A stretch of DNA of 11,503 bases from Myxococcales bacterium (GCA_022571825.1 JACZXC010000048.1:1-11503), one strand, 5' to 3'. Counted from the stretch's first letter, positions 1-6,903 are shown. The notes: a model not told the origin generated them from the letters alone. Translations and numbers: made by a program.

Positions 1-1
1 G

Positions 2-628
2 GTCCGGCGCGGACTTCTGCTCAAGGGGCTCGATTTCAAGCTGCGTGAGCCCGCGGGGCCCGAGGACTACAAGCGCTGGAGTCCCGACACGGGTCTGTTG
101 CCGGTGCTCGAGATCGACGGTGAACGAACCCACGACTCGACGGATATCCTGCACCGATTGGATCAGTTGTTCCCGGACCCCCCGCTGCTCGCCAAAGAGC
201 CCCAGATCGCGGAAATGCAACAGCAGCTGGAGAACTGGGCCGACGAGTCCTTCCTCTGGTACTACCTCCAGTACTTTCGTATCCGCGACGCCAAGGCCAA
301 GGACGACTCGAAGAACGGGGTGAGGCACCTTCCCGGGCTGGTGCGGTCGACCCTCGCGTGGTTCCGATCGGGGGGAACCTGGGAGCGCCCGGAAACTGCA
401 CTGATGCGCGGGCTTGGGGATCGGATGGACGATCTGGTGAAGTTCCTGGGTGCCAAGCCGTTCTTCTACTCGGACCGGGTCAGCATGGCCGATCTCGCCG
501 TCTACTCCATGCTCCGCAGCATGCGCGGCGGGGGAATTCCGGGCGCCCACGCCATGATCGCCGAGCGTCCATCGCTGGTGCAGTTCATCCAGCGGGTGGA
601 GGAAGCGACGGACCCCCCCGGCGCGTAG
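2..628 (+). CDS. Glutathione S-transferase family protein (5' end outside window)
   Basis: The reading frame is already open at the left edge and 208 residues are visible, so the start codon and the first beta-alpha unit of the thioredoxin-like domain lie upstream. The visible N-terminal part keeps the second half of a GST N-domain: a Leu-Leu-Pro-Val-Leu-Glu stretch containing the cis-proline, followed by a D-S-T-D-I-L segment that matches the glutathione-binding 'ES'-type loop. An all-helical C-domain follows, with a characteristic S-M-A-D-L-A-V-Y segment (N-capping box region) near residue 162 of the visible part. Family knowledge suggests glutathione conjugation or a related thiol transfer in the cytoplasm; the substrate cannot be told. 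A C7 run lies just before the TAG stop. It converges on the SDR gene across 107 bp in which I see no convincing terminator hairpin. Confidence 0.85.
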   Translation, partial: VRRGLLLKGLDFKLREPAGPEDYKRWSPDTGLLPVLEIDGERTHDSTDILHRLDQLFPDPPLLAKEPQIAEMQQQLENWADESFLWYYLQYFRIRDAKAKDDSKNGVRHLPGLVRSTLAWFRSGGTWERPETALMRGLGDRMDDLVKFLGAKPFFYSDRVSMADLAVYSMLRSMRGGGIPGAHAMIAERPSLVQFIQRVEEATDPPGA

Positions 629-735
629 CCACCTTGGCTAAGGCGACCCGTCCTCGACCCCGGACCAACTCCCGGTTGTCGGAACCGCAGCTTGCGCAGG
701 TCAGCACCGGCATCTCCGCGGGTGGAGCGGCTGAC

Positions 736-1515
736 TCACGCGTTCTGGATCGTGAACCCGCCGTCGACGACGAGGGTGGCCCCGTTGATATAGGAGGCCG
801 CCGGAAGCACCAGGCTCAGGGTGGCGTGGGCCACTTCTTCGGGCTCTCCGTAGCGGCGCAGGGGAACCCGGCGACGCGCGAACTTGCTCTTGGCTTCTTC
901 GGGAATCGGCGCCGTCATGCCGGTGCGAATGGCGCCGGGGCAGACGCAGTTGACGGTCACTCCCCGATCGCCGAGCTCGACGGCCAGGGCGCGCGTGAGA
1001 CCCACGACGCCGTGCTTAGCCACCGTGTAGGAGGTCAGGGAACGCTGTCCCCCCAACGCCTCGGTCGAGGCGATGTTCACGATACGGCCGGCGCCGTTTC
1101 GTTTGAGATGAGGCAGGGCGGCACGGATCAGCCGAGCCTGGGAAGAGAGGTTGACGTCGAGAACCTGGTTCCAACTGGCCTCGAATCCCTCGCCCTCGAT
1201 CGGGGCGATCTGGGTGATCCCGGCGTTGTTGACGAGGATGTCGAGGCCTCCGAACCGCTCCACGATCTGATCGACGACCTCGACGGTGCGCGCGGGGTCG
1301 CGCACGTCGAAGACCCAGCCCACCGCATCGCCTCCCGCCTCGCGGATTTCCTTCACCACCGCGTCGACGCCCTGGGCAGAGACGTCCGTCACCGCCACCC
1401 GGGCGCCCTCGTCGGCGAAGAGGTGGGCGGTAGCGCGGCCCATCCCACTGGCGGCGCCCGTCACCAGCGCCACCCGATCTCGGATCGAGCGACTGAGTTG
1501 GCTGAGTCTCGGCAC
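736..1515 (-). CDS. Short-chain dehydrogenase/reductase (classical SDR, FabG-like)
   Basis: This 259-residue protein has the full classical SDR signature. The Rossmann glycine motif T-G-A-A-S-G-M-G is at residues 19-26, N-N-A-G at 96-99, and the catalytic tetrad is N122, S150, Y163 and K167 with the normal Ser-x12-Tyr spacing. P-G at 193-194 and the C-terminal V-D-G-G end complete it. D44 at the end of the second strand suggests preference for NAD(H) over NADP(H). Length and order are typical of 3-oxoacyl-ACP reductase-like enzymes, but the substrate cannot be assigned. The start is GTG, 18 codons before the glycine motif, with no strong ribosome binding site. The gene lies 27 bp downstream of the pterin carbinolamine dehydratase on the same strand, so the two are probably cotranscribed. 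Quinonoid dihydropteridine reductase is also an SDR, so a pterin role is conceivable, but this remains inference. Confidence 0.9.
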   Translation of the reverse strand: MPRLSQLSRSIRDRVALVTGAASGMGRATAHLFADEGARVAVTDVSAQGVDAVVKEIREAGGDAVGWVFDVRDPARTVEVVDQIVERFGGLDILVNNAGITQIAPIEGEGFEASWNQVLDVNLSSQARLIRAALPHLKRNGAGRIVNIASTEALGGQRSLTSYTVAKHGVVGLTRALAVELGDRGVTVNCVCPGAIRTGMTAPIPEEAKSKFARRRVPLRRYGEPEEVAHATLSLVLPAASYINGATLVVDGGFTIQNA

Positions 1516-1542
1516 GGAGCGATTCTATCATCCAACGGAAGG

Positions 1543-1896
1543 CTAAGGACTCGCCGCCTCGAACAGGTCTTCGGCCTTGGCCGCGAAGACGAAGTCACTC
1601 TGGGTCAGGCCGTCGATCTTGTGGGTCCAGATGACCACCCGGACCCGCCCCCAGGCCAGATGGATGTCGGGATGGTGGAACTGTTCCTCGGCCAGTTCCC
1701 CGACCCGGTCGGTAAAGTCGAGAGCTTCCCGGAAATCTTTGAATCGGAACTGCTTGTCCAGGTGGTGCTCTTCGATCACCTGCCAGTCTCCGCCGAGCTG
1801 ATCGAGCAGCGCTTCGAGGTCCGGGCCCTTGAGCGGCGGTGTGCCGCCTTTGCAGGGCACGCATTTCCCGGCGGCGAGTTCGCGTCGCTCACCCAT
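1543..1896 (-). CDS. phhB: 4a-hydroxytetrahydrobiopterin (pterin-4a-carbinolamine) dehydratase
   Basis: This 117-residue protein belongs to the PCD/DCoH family, which dehydrates 4a-hydroxytetrahydropterin so that the pterin cofactor of aromatic amino acid hydroxylases can be recycled. An N-terminal C-V-P-C-K-G-G-T-P-P-L segment (residues 12-22) is common in bacterial members. The core follows: the E-E-Q-F-H-H-P-D-I-H segment carries H74 and H75, and W-T-H-K carries H92, matching the three active-site histidines of the family (two adjacent, one about 17 later). D-G-L-T and D101 complete the conserved end. The length is normal. The ATG start lies inside the short symmetric sequence CCCATGATGGG shared with the divergent nth region. 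It probably forms an operon with the SDR 27 bp downstream. No phenylalanine hydroxylase gene is visible in this window. Confidence 0.93.
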   Translation of the reverse strand: MGERRELAAGKCVPCKGGTPPLKGPDLEALLDQLGGDWQVIEEHHLDKQFRFKDFREALDFTDRVGELAEEQFHHPDIHLAWGRVRVVIWTHKIDGLTQSDFVFAAKAEDLFEAASP

Positions 1897-1909
1897 GATG
1901 GGTGGGAGG

Positions 1910-1921
1910 ATAACCGGTTAT
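1910..1921. promoter_or_regulatory. 12-bp perfect palindrome between divergent phhB and nth
   Basis: The sequence ATAACCGGTTAT is a perfect 12-bp palindrome lying 13 bp outside the phhB start codon and 12 bp before the preferred nth GTG. Its AT-rich arms stand out against the GC-rich surroundings. Position and symmetry fit a dimeric regulator's operator or a bidirectional promoter element, but nothing identifies the factor. Confidence 0.35.
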
Positions 1922-1937
1922 GCTGGCAGCGCCGTGA
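1920..1937 (+). other. Possible five-codon leader cistron coupled to nth
   Basis: The sequence reads ATG CTG GCA GCG CCG TGA (peptide MLAAP). A good Shine-Dalgarno-like GGGAGG sits at 1904-1909, 10 nt upstream of this ATG. The TGA overlaps the GTG proposed for nth (GTGA), which is the usual layout for coupled translation. It is very short and could be coincidental. Confidence 0.3.
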
Positions 1938-2590
1938 CGCGGGCCGAAAAAGCCAGGCGGGTCCAAGGGATTCTCGACGCGTTCTTTCCCCAGGCGATGG
2001 TTCCCCTGCGCCACCGCGATCCCTACACCCTGTTGATCGCCGTGCTGCTCTCGGCCCAATGCACCGATCAGCGCGTGAACGAGGTCACCCCCGGGCTCTT
2101 TGCGAGAGCCGCGACTCCGGCCGAGATGGTTCGGCTCACGGTTGCGCAGATCCGGAGCCTGATTCGATCCTGCGGCCTCGCGCCGCAGAAGGCCCGCGCC
2201 ATCCGATCGCTCTCGCGCATGCTTCTCGAGGAGCACGGAGGCAAGGTGCCCGACAGCTTCGAGAAACTCGAAGAGCTGCCCGGGGTCGGACACAAGACCG
2301 CCAGCGTGGTGATGGTGCAGGCCTTCGGGCGCCCCGCCTTTCCCGTCGACACCCACATCCACCGCCTGTCGGCGCGTTGGGGTCTTTCGTCTGGACTGAA
2401 CGTGGTGCGGACCGAGCGCGATCTCAAGAAGCTCTTCGCGCCCGACGACTGGGGTCGGGTGCACCTTCAGATGATCCTTTTCGGGCGCGAGCAGTGCCCG
2501 GCGCGGAGCCACGATTTCTCGCTCTGCCCGATCTGTTCCTGGGCGGCGTCTCGGGCGCGGCAGCTCCGCGAACGACGTCACTCGATGTAG
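1934..2590 (+). CDS. nth: Endonuclease III-type DNA glycosylase/AP lyase with incomplete Fe-S cysteine loop
   Basis: This base-excision repair enzyme of the HhH-GPD family removes oxidised pyrimidines and cleaves abasic sites. From GTG 1934 it has 218 residues, against about 211 in E. coli Nth. Visible features are L-L-S-A-Q-C-T-D-Q (38-46), the helix-hairpin-helix L-P-G-V-G-H-K-T-A with catalytic K121, and V-D-T-H-I-H-R with catalytic D139. The C-terminal cluster loop is unusual. C188, C198 and C201 are spaced C-x9-C-x2-C instead of C-x6-C-x2-C-x5-C, and the fourth position holds Arg207 with no later cysteine, so a standard [4Fe-4S] cluster is doubtful. In-frame ATGs at 1895 and 1898 (and 1829) exist, but the added codons include AGG, ATA and TAT, which look non-coding here, and no ribosome site fits them. 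The 3' end overlaps the convergent sulfatase-like gene by 13 bp. Confidence 0.9.
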   Translation: MTRAEKARRVQGILDAFFPQAMVPLRHRDPYTLLIAVLLSAQCTDQRVNEVTPGLFARAATPAEMVRLTVAQIRSLIRSCGLAPQKARAIRSLSRMLLEEHGGKVPDSFEKLEELPGVGHKTASVVMVQAFGRPAFPVDTHIHRLSARWGLSSGLNVVRTERDLKKLFAPDDWGRVHLQMILFGREQCPARSHDFSLCPICSWAASRARQLRERRHSM

Positions 2591-3891
2591 CCGAGCAGCT
2601 TCAAAGTCCTGCGCTCGCGTTCCGTGAGTTCGCGATCGGAGCGATCGCTGCTCACGGTCATTCCCGAGGAGATCTCGCGGATGCGCTTCCGATGGGCAGC
2701 GGCGATGTGCGGACTCGCCTCGGCGACGTTTCGCTTCTCGTCTGGATCGTTCTCGAGGTCGAAGAGGAAGAGTTGCCGACCTTCCCGCCGCAGGGTGGTC
2801 TTCCAGCGACCGTTCCGGTAGGTCTGGTAGCGCCGTTCCCCCACGTAGAGCTCCCCGGGCGCGAGCTCCGGGTCGGGCCTCGGGCCCAGCCCCGCGATCT
2901 CCTGGATCAGGCCGTGCAGATCCTGGATTCGCAGGGGTTCGGACGGATCGTCGACGACGGCGGGCGCGATGATCAGCGGAACCTCGAGCAGCTCCTGGAA
3001 GGCGGGGTTTCCGTAGTGCCCCGGTCTTCCCCTCAGCGCGTGCCGCTCGCCGAGTCTCTCCCCGTGATCCGATGTCACGATCACCGTGGCGTTCTCGAGG
3101 AGGCCTCCCCGCTCTAGATTCTGCAAGAGCACGCCCAGCCCCCGATCCGCCGCGCCGACGGCCGTCGGGTAGGTGACCCTCCGAAAGGGGTAGTCGTGCA
3201 CGTCCATGTAATGGACATAGAGAAACAGCCGGTTGCGGGGTCTTCGGTTCACGGCCTCGATCACAGCGTTCGTGACCGGGGTCCAGGCTCGCAGGGCGCC
3301 GACCTCCGGGCGATCGCGCGTGCGCGTCTGTTCCCGCGGACCCACCTCGGACCAGTCGTCGAAGCCGCGTTCGAAGCCCGAGGGCTCGAACAGGAGCCCG
3401 TTCGAGACCACGCCGATCGTCCAGTAGCCGGCGTCGCGCAGACTCTCGGCGAGGGTCGGGACCGGTTCGGGAATGCAGCGGACCTCGCTGTCGGCATCGG
3501 CGAAGCGAGCCATCCCGCACCAGGTGTCACTGTTCCAGCGCAGCGTCGACGTGGGGTCCGTCGTCTCGATGCTCGGCGTGCGTCCGGTGAAGAGCGCCGC
3601 CATCGACATCGTGGTCTGGTGGAAGGAAGCCCGCGCATGGGTGAAGAGCTGGCCCCGCGCGGCCAGGGCGTCCATGTGCGGGGTCGAGCCCCTCTCTCCG
3701 TAGGCCGAGACGAAATCGCGTCGGAGGGTATCGATCACGACGAGGATGATTCGTTCGGGTGGCCGCGTCAGATCGATCGAGTACACGAGTGAAACCGCGA
3801 TTGCGCTGGCGGCCACCAGCGCCAGGACCATTCGGGGGTTGGGAAGGCGGTTTCGCAGGCTGGGGCGACGCGGGGCCGGGGGTTCCGTCAA
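2578..3891 (-). CDS. Membrane-anchored sulfatase/alkaline-phosphatase superfamily hydrolase
   Basis: This 437-residue protein has one N-terminal membrane segment (about residues 21-38) preceded by Arg-rich sequence, so the catalytic domain should face the periplasm. Metal-site motifs of the superfamily are present: V-V-I-D-T-L-R-R-D with D54, T-S-D-H-G-E with D275 and H276, and H292 in G-H-Y-G-N. The position normally held by formylglycine-forming Cys or Ser is Thr93, and the C/S-x-P-S-R signature is replaced by T-T-M-S-M before the A-L-F-T-G segment. A true sulfatase is therefore unlikely by that criterion. Thr nucleophiles are known in superfamily phosphotransferases and phosphodiesterases. 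C125 and C139 could form a disulfide. The preferred start is TTG at 3891; ATG at 3831 would still keep the membrane segment. It follows the helicase by 45 bp on the same strand and may be cotranscribed with it. Confidence 0.85.
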   Translation of the reverse strand: MTEPPAPRRPSLRNRLPNPRMVLALVAASAIAVSLVYSIDLTRPPERIILVVIDTLRRDFVSAYGERGSTPHMDALAARGQLFTHARASFHQTTMSMAALFTGRTPSIETTDPTSTLRWNSDTWCGMARFADADSEVRCIPEPVPTLAESLRDAGYWTIGVVSNGLLFEPSGFERGFDDWSEVGPREQTRTRDRPEVGALRAWTPVTNAVIEAVNRRPRNRLFLYVHYMDVHDYPFRRVTYPTAVGAADRGLGVLLQNLERGGLLENATVIVTSDHGERLGERHALRGRPGHYGNPAFQELLEVPLIIAPAVVDDPSEPLRIQDLHGLIQEIAGLGPRPDPELAPGELYVGERRYQTYRNGRWKTTLRREGRQLFLFDLENDPDEKRNVAEASPHIAAAHRKRIREISSGMTVSSDRSDRELTERERRTLKLLGYIE

Positions 3892-3936
3892 CGAAGAGTT
3901 CTCGAGCAGTGGGACGTCGGGAGGCCGCAGTGTATC

Positions 3937-6576
3937 TCAGGTTCCGATCCGCCGAATCCGGACCAGCGGGCCTTCCGGGTCCTTCTCGTGGCGCAGGTCC
4001 ACAGTGCCCTCGATCGCCCAACAATCGTCACCCTTCGGATCGATGAGTACCTGGAACGTGTCCCAGGTTCGCGGACCGGTCTTCTTCATGTGGGTGCGGC
4101 GCGGGCTGCGCGAATCGGGGGTGAAGACGATGCGTTCGTACTCATCGAAGAAAGGAGCCAGCGCGTCCTCGAACCGGGCCGAGTCCCACGGCGCTTCGGG
4201 ATCCTGGCGGATGCAGTGGCAAGCTTCTTCAAAGCGCCCCGCGGCCAGCGCGCGAACCAGGGCGTGCAGCTCGGAACGAACCCGGGCCGCCAGGATCTTC
4301 TCGTGGAGGGCCAGGTCGAGAGGCGGTCGCGCTGCGGCGGCTTCCGGGGGCGCCTTTTTCTCTTCGGGGTGGACCAGGGCCTCCCACGCTTCGACCAGGC
4401 TCGAGTCGACCTGCTCCAGCAGGGTTCGCAGGTACGCGATCAGATCGACGACGGCTTCCGTGCGTGCCGCCTCGGGCACCGTCTTGACCAGCGCGTTGTG
4501 GACCTGGCTGAGGTAGCGAAGGAGCACGCCCTCGCTTCGCGCGGTGCCGTACTCGCGCACGGTGTCGGAAAACCCGCGGCAGTCCTCGAACATCTCCCGC
4601 GCGATCGACTTGGGCCGCAGGGTCCCCTCGCGCAGCCACGGGTGAGTCTCTACAGATCGGAGAAACGCCGACTCGATGGCTTCTTCCTCGGGCTTTGGGT
4701 AGCTGACCGCTTCGAGCTGACGGATCCGATCCTGATAGGGAATGCCCTCGGCCTTCAGACGGGCCAGCAGCTCGCGACGGCGCCGCTGAACCTGCGCCGC
4801 CAGGATCGGGCGGGGATTTTCGAGGATCGCCTCGACGAAGGAGAGCAGCCGAAGCGCGTAGTCGGGATCGGCTTGGTCGAACTCGGAGATCGCCTCCACC
4901 AAAAACAGGGAGAGGGTCTGGTGGAGAGAGAAGTCCGCCTGAAGGGCTGCGTCCACCCGGACCCGCATGGCCCCGGTTTTCGGATCCGGTGCGACCCAAA
5001 CGATGCCCGCCCGGCGCAGCGAACGAAACAGACCGGCCGCCCGCCGGCGCAGTCGCGACTTCGAGGCGTCGGTTTCGTGGCAGTGCGCAATCAGTGCCGC
5101 GAGGGCTCCGTATCCGCCGCGCTCGCTGCCCGGATCCTCGCGCTGCAGCAGGTTCACGACCATCCCGTGGGACACGGCGAAGCGCGAGGACAGCATTTCC
5201 GGCGGACTCTCGACCAGACGCTCGAAGGTCTGTCGGTTCCAGGCGACGAAGCCGCGACGCGGCGGCTGCTTGCGGACGATGCGCCGCCCCTTCCTGCCGG
5301 TCTTGGTTGCGGTCTTGGTTGCGGTCTTGGAGGCGGCCTCGGTGGCGCGAGCGGCCAGTCGTCGATTCTCGATCACGTACTCGGGAGCCTGGACCACCAC
5401 GCTTCCCCGGTCGTCAAACCCTTTGCGCCCCGCTCGCCCGGCGATCTGCTTGAACTCGCGAATCCGGAGGATCGCCACCTTCTCTCCGTCGAACTTGCAG
5501 AGCATCGAGAACACCACGGTTCGGATCGGGATGTTGACGCCGACGCCGAGGGTGTCGGTCCCGCAGATCACCTTCAAGAGCCCCGCCTGGGCCAGCCGCT
5601 CCACCAGCAGTCGATACCGCGGCAGCAGGCCCGCGTGATGCACGCCGATGCCCGAGCGCACGAAGCGTTCCAGCTCCTTGCCATAGGCCGAGTCGAAGCG
5701 AAAGCGTCCGATCTGCGCCGCGATCGCGCGCTTCTCTTCGCGGCTGCACAGGTTGACGCTGGTGAGTCCCTGGGCGCGGTCGGCGCACTCGCGCTGGGTG
5801 AAGCTCACGACGTAGATGGGGGACTTCGAAGCGGCGAGCAGGTCGTCGATGGTCTCGTGCAGGGGGGTCTCGCGGTAGTCGAAGTCGAGGGGCACCGGTC
5901 GCACGTCCGAGAAGACCGACGCGACCTCCCGGTTGGTGTACTCGCGCAGCCGCGCCTCGATGACGGCGGTATTCCCCAGCGTTGCCGACATCAGCAGGAA
6001 CACGGTGTGCGGCAAGGAGAGCAGCGGGATCTGCCACGCGACGCCGCGCTCGCGGTCGTCGTAGAAATGAAATTCGTCCATGACGACGTAGGGGGCAGGG
6101 GTCTGCTCTCCCCGCCGCAGGCACATGTTCGCCAGCACCTCCATGGTGCAGCAGACGATGGGCGCGTCCGGGTTGATGCTGGCGTCGCCGGTCAACATGC
6201 CGACGTTGGTCGCGCCGAAATCGTTGCACAGGTCGAAGAACTTCTGACTGGCCAGTGCCTTGACGGGCGCTGTGTAGAAGGACCGCTGACCCTCGCACAT
6301 CGCCTTGAAGTGGAGGCCGAGGGCCACCAGCGACTTGCCCGAGCCCGTGGGCGTTCCCAGCACCACGTGGCGATCGGCCATCAGCTCGAGGAGCGCCTCC
6401 TCCTGCTCCGGGAAGGGCTCGAGCCCGAGGTCGCCCACCCATTCGAGGAAACGACCGAGGATCTCGCTGGCGTCGCGCGTCCCGCCGGTTGGGATCCGCG
6501 CCGCCAGCGACGGTCGCGGGTTGGGCGTCGAACGTTCATCGCGTTCATCGCCCTCATCGGTGTGGGATCCCTGCAC
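3937..6576 (-). CDS. Ski2-like DExH-box helicase with DUF3516-type C-terminal region
   Basis: This 879-residue superfamily 2 helicase is likely an RNA or nucleic-acid remodelling ATPase in the cytoplasm. It has Walker A G-T-P-T-G-S-G-K-S at 74-82, motif Ia T-A-P-V-K-A-L at 102-108, the Walker B box D-E-F-H at 167-170, motif III S-A-T at 197-199, G-V-H-H-A-G-L-L-P at 311-319, T-D-T-L-G-V-G-V-N at 340-348, and motif VI Q-I-A-G-R-A-G-R-K-G from 377. This order and wording are those of the Ski2/Mtr4/HelY group. About 440 further helical residues follow and resemble the DUF3516 region found attached to such bacterial helicases. A Lys/Arg/Thr-rich insert at about 415-440 is encoded partly by a 12-bp tandem repeat. 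The N-terminal 35 residues are acidic and low-complexity. The start is GTG at 6576 with no clear ribosome site. Substrate and partner are unknown. Confidence 0.92.
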   Translation of the reverse strand: MQGSHTDEGDERDERSTPNPRPSLAARIPTGGTRDASEILGRFLEWVGDLGLEPFPEQEEALLELMADRHVVLGTPTGSGKSLVALGLHFKAMCEGQRSFYTAPVKALASQKFFDLCNDFGATNVGMLTGDASINPDAPIVCCTMEVLANMCLRRGEQTPAPYVVMDEFHFYDDRERGVAWQIPLLSLPHTVFLLMSATLGNTAVIEARLREYTNREVASVFSDVRPVPLDFDYRETPLHETIDDLLAASKSPIYVVSFTQRECADRAQGLTSVNLCSREEKRAIAAQIGRFRFDSAYGKELERFVRSGIGVHHAGLLPRYRLLVERLAQAGLLKVICGTDTLGVGVNIPIRTVVFSMLCKFDGEKVAILRIREFKQIAGRAGRKGFDDRGSVVVQAPEYVIENRRLAARATEAASKTATKTATKTGRKGRRIVRKQPPRRGFVAWNRQTFERLVESPPEMLSSRFAVSHGMVVNLLQREDPGSERGGYGALAALIAHCHETDASKSRLRRRAAGLFRSLRRAGIVWVAPDPKTGAMRVRVDAALQADFSLHQTLSLFLVEAISEFDQADPDYALRLLSFVEAILENPRPILAAQVQRRRRELLARLKAEGIPYQDRIRQLEAVSYPKPEEEAIESAFLRSVETHPWLREGTLRPKSIAREMFEDCRGFSDTVREYGTARSEGVLLRYLSQVHNALVKTVPEAARTEAVVDLIAYLRTLLEQVDSSLVEAWEALVHPEEKKAPPEAAAARPPLDLALHEKILAARVRSELHALVRALAAGRFEEACHCIRQDPEAPWDSARFEDALAPFFDEYERIVFTPDSRSPRRTHMKKTGPRTWDTFQVLIDPKGDDCWAIEGTVDLRHEKDPEGPLVRIRRIGT
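5299..5334. repeat. 12-bp tandem repeat (3 units) inside the helicase gene
   Basis: GGTCTTGGTTGC is repeated at 5299-5310 and 5311-5322, followed by a third unit with two changes (GGTCTTGGAGGC) at 5323-5334. On the coding strand it encodes repeating K-T-A-T residues in the basic linker after motif VI. The unit is a multiple of three, so copy-number change would alter linker length without shifting frame. Confidence 0.85.
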
Positions 6577-6626
6577 ACGAGAACTCTAGCCCCGATGCGG
6601 CACTGCGTACGGCGGGGAACGCCCCA

Positions 6627-6767
6627 GATGCGGCGAGGGGGCATCGGCTCATGGCTCGCCGGTACTGGACGGTCTCGGCCAAGCGTCACTCGAGTGGCGT
6701 CAACGGACCCCTCGGCAAGCGCGACGGGGGCTGCGCTTTACTTCGCCTCCGCCCCCCTCGCCGCATC
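6627..6767. repeat. Long inverted repeat in the control region
   Basis: The arm GATGCGGCGAGGGGGC at 6627-6642 is matched by the reverse complement of 6751-6767, differing only by one extra G in the G-run. The 108-nt space between arms is long for a transcription terminator. The right arm ends about 95 bp upstream of the -24 element, a distance at which sigma-54 activators often bind. It could be paired activator sites or a large looped structure. Confidence 0.6.
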
Positions 6768-6845
6768 CGGACCCCTTTTCCAATGTCGGATCCTCTCTAG
6801 CCCGGGGTGTCAGACCGGTCGCCAGGGTTCGATCGCAACCGGTGT

Positions 6846-6859
6846 CGTCCGGTCGGACG
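6846..6859. promoter_or_regulatory. Short inverted repeat abutting the -24 element
   Basis: CGTCCG-GT-CGGACG is a perfect inverted repeat with 6-bp arms and a 2-bp centre, ending two bases before the sigma-54-type promoter. Position allows an operator for a repressor or activator, but such short GC-rich repeats can also arise by chance. Confidence 0.3.
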
Positions 6860-6861
6860 CC

Positions 6862-6877
6862 CGGCACGGGACTTGCT
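6862..6877 (+). promoter_or_regulatory. Sigma-54 (-24/-12) promoter of the CPBP/PEP-CTERM/RHS operon
   Basis: The sequence CGGCACGGGACTTGCT matches the RpoN consensus TGGCACG-N4-TTGCW at all conserved bases except the first (C for T). The diagnostic GG-N10-GC spacing is exact (GG at 6863-6864, GC at 6875-6876). Transcription would begin near 6888, leaving a short leader that just contains the GAAGGTG ribosome site before ATG 6904. Sigma-54 control is known for exosortase/PEP-CTERM loci in several Gram-negative species through the PrsK/PrsR pair, which fits the operon content. That link is inference. Confidence 0.65.
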
Positions 6878-6903
6878 CTTCGAGTCTTGAAGGTGACATG
6901 CGC

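Larger units (their letters stand above)
6577..6903. other. Divergent intergenic control region
   Basis: This 327-bp gap separates the helicase start (minus) from the CPBP protease start (plus). No convincing protein or RNA gene is visible. It holds three copies of GATGCGGC (6594-6601 and 6627-6634 direct, 6760-6767 inverted), a long inverted repeat (arms 6627-6642 and 6751-6767), smaller symmetric elements (GACCGGTC at 6813-6820; a 6-bp-arm inverted repeat at 6846-6859), a sigma-54-type promoter (6862-6877), and a ribosome binding site (6889-6895). The density of symmetric elements suggests a regulated promoter for the right-hand operon. Confidence 0.7.

Noticed and set aside
629..735. Possible bidirectional terminator between the GST and SDR genes
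   Set aside because: Only weak short stems (for example around 712-727) and no T run on either strand.
358..3117. Long plus-strand open frame of about 919 codons across the SDR, PCD, nth and sulfatase-like genes
   Set aside because: Four genes with clear family motifs lie in other frames over the same bases. The translation is Arg/Gly-rich without domains.
1889..3520. Minus-strand 543-codon open frame overlapping nth and the sulfatase-like gene
   Set aside because: Arg/Gly-rich translation, typical of a shadow frame; both overlapped genes have catalytic motifs.
6627..6767. Inverted repeat as the two ends of an insertion element or miniature transposon
   Set aside because: The 141-bp unit has no visible target-site duplication at its ends, no internal transposase remnant and a bulge in the G-run; regulatory use is more likely.
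3988..6897. Very long open frame on the plus strand, antisense to the helicase gene and in phase with the CPBP gene
   Set aside because: It mirrors the helicase codons, a common effect of high GC at third positions. It has no recognisable domain, while the minus strand carries complete helicase motifs. Only the part from 6904 is a real gene.
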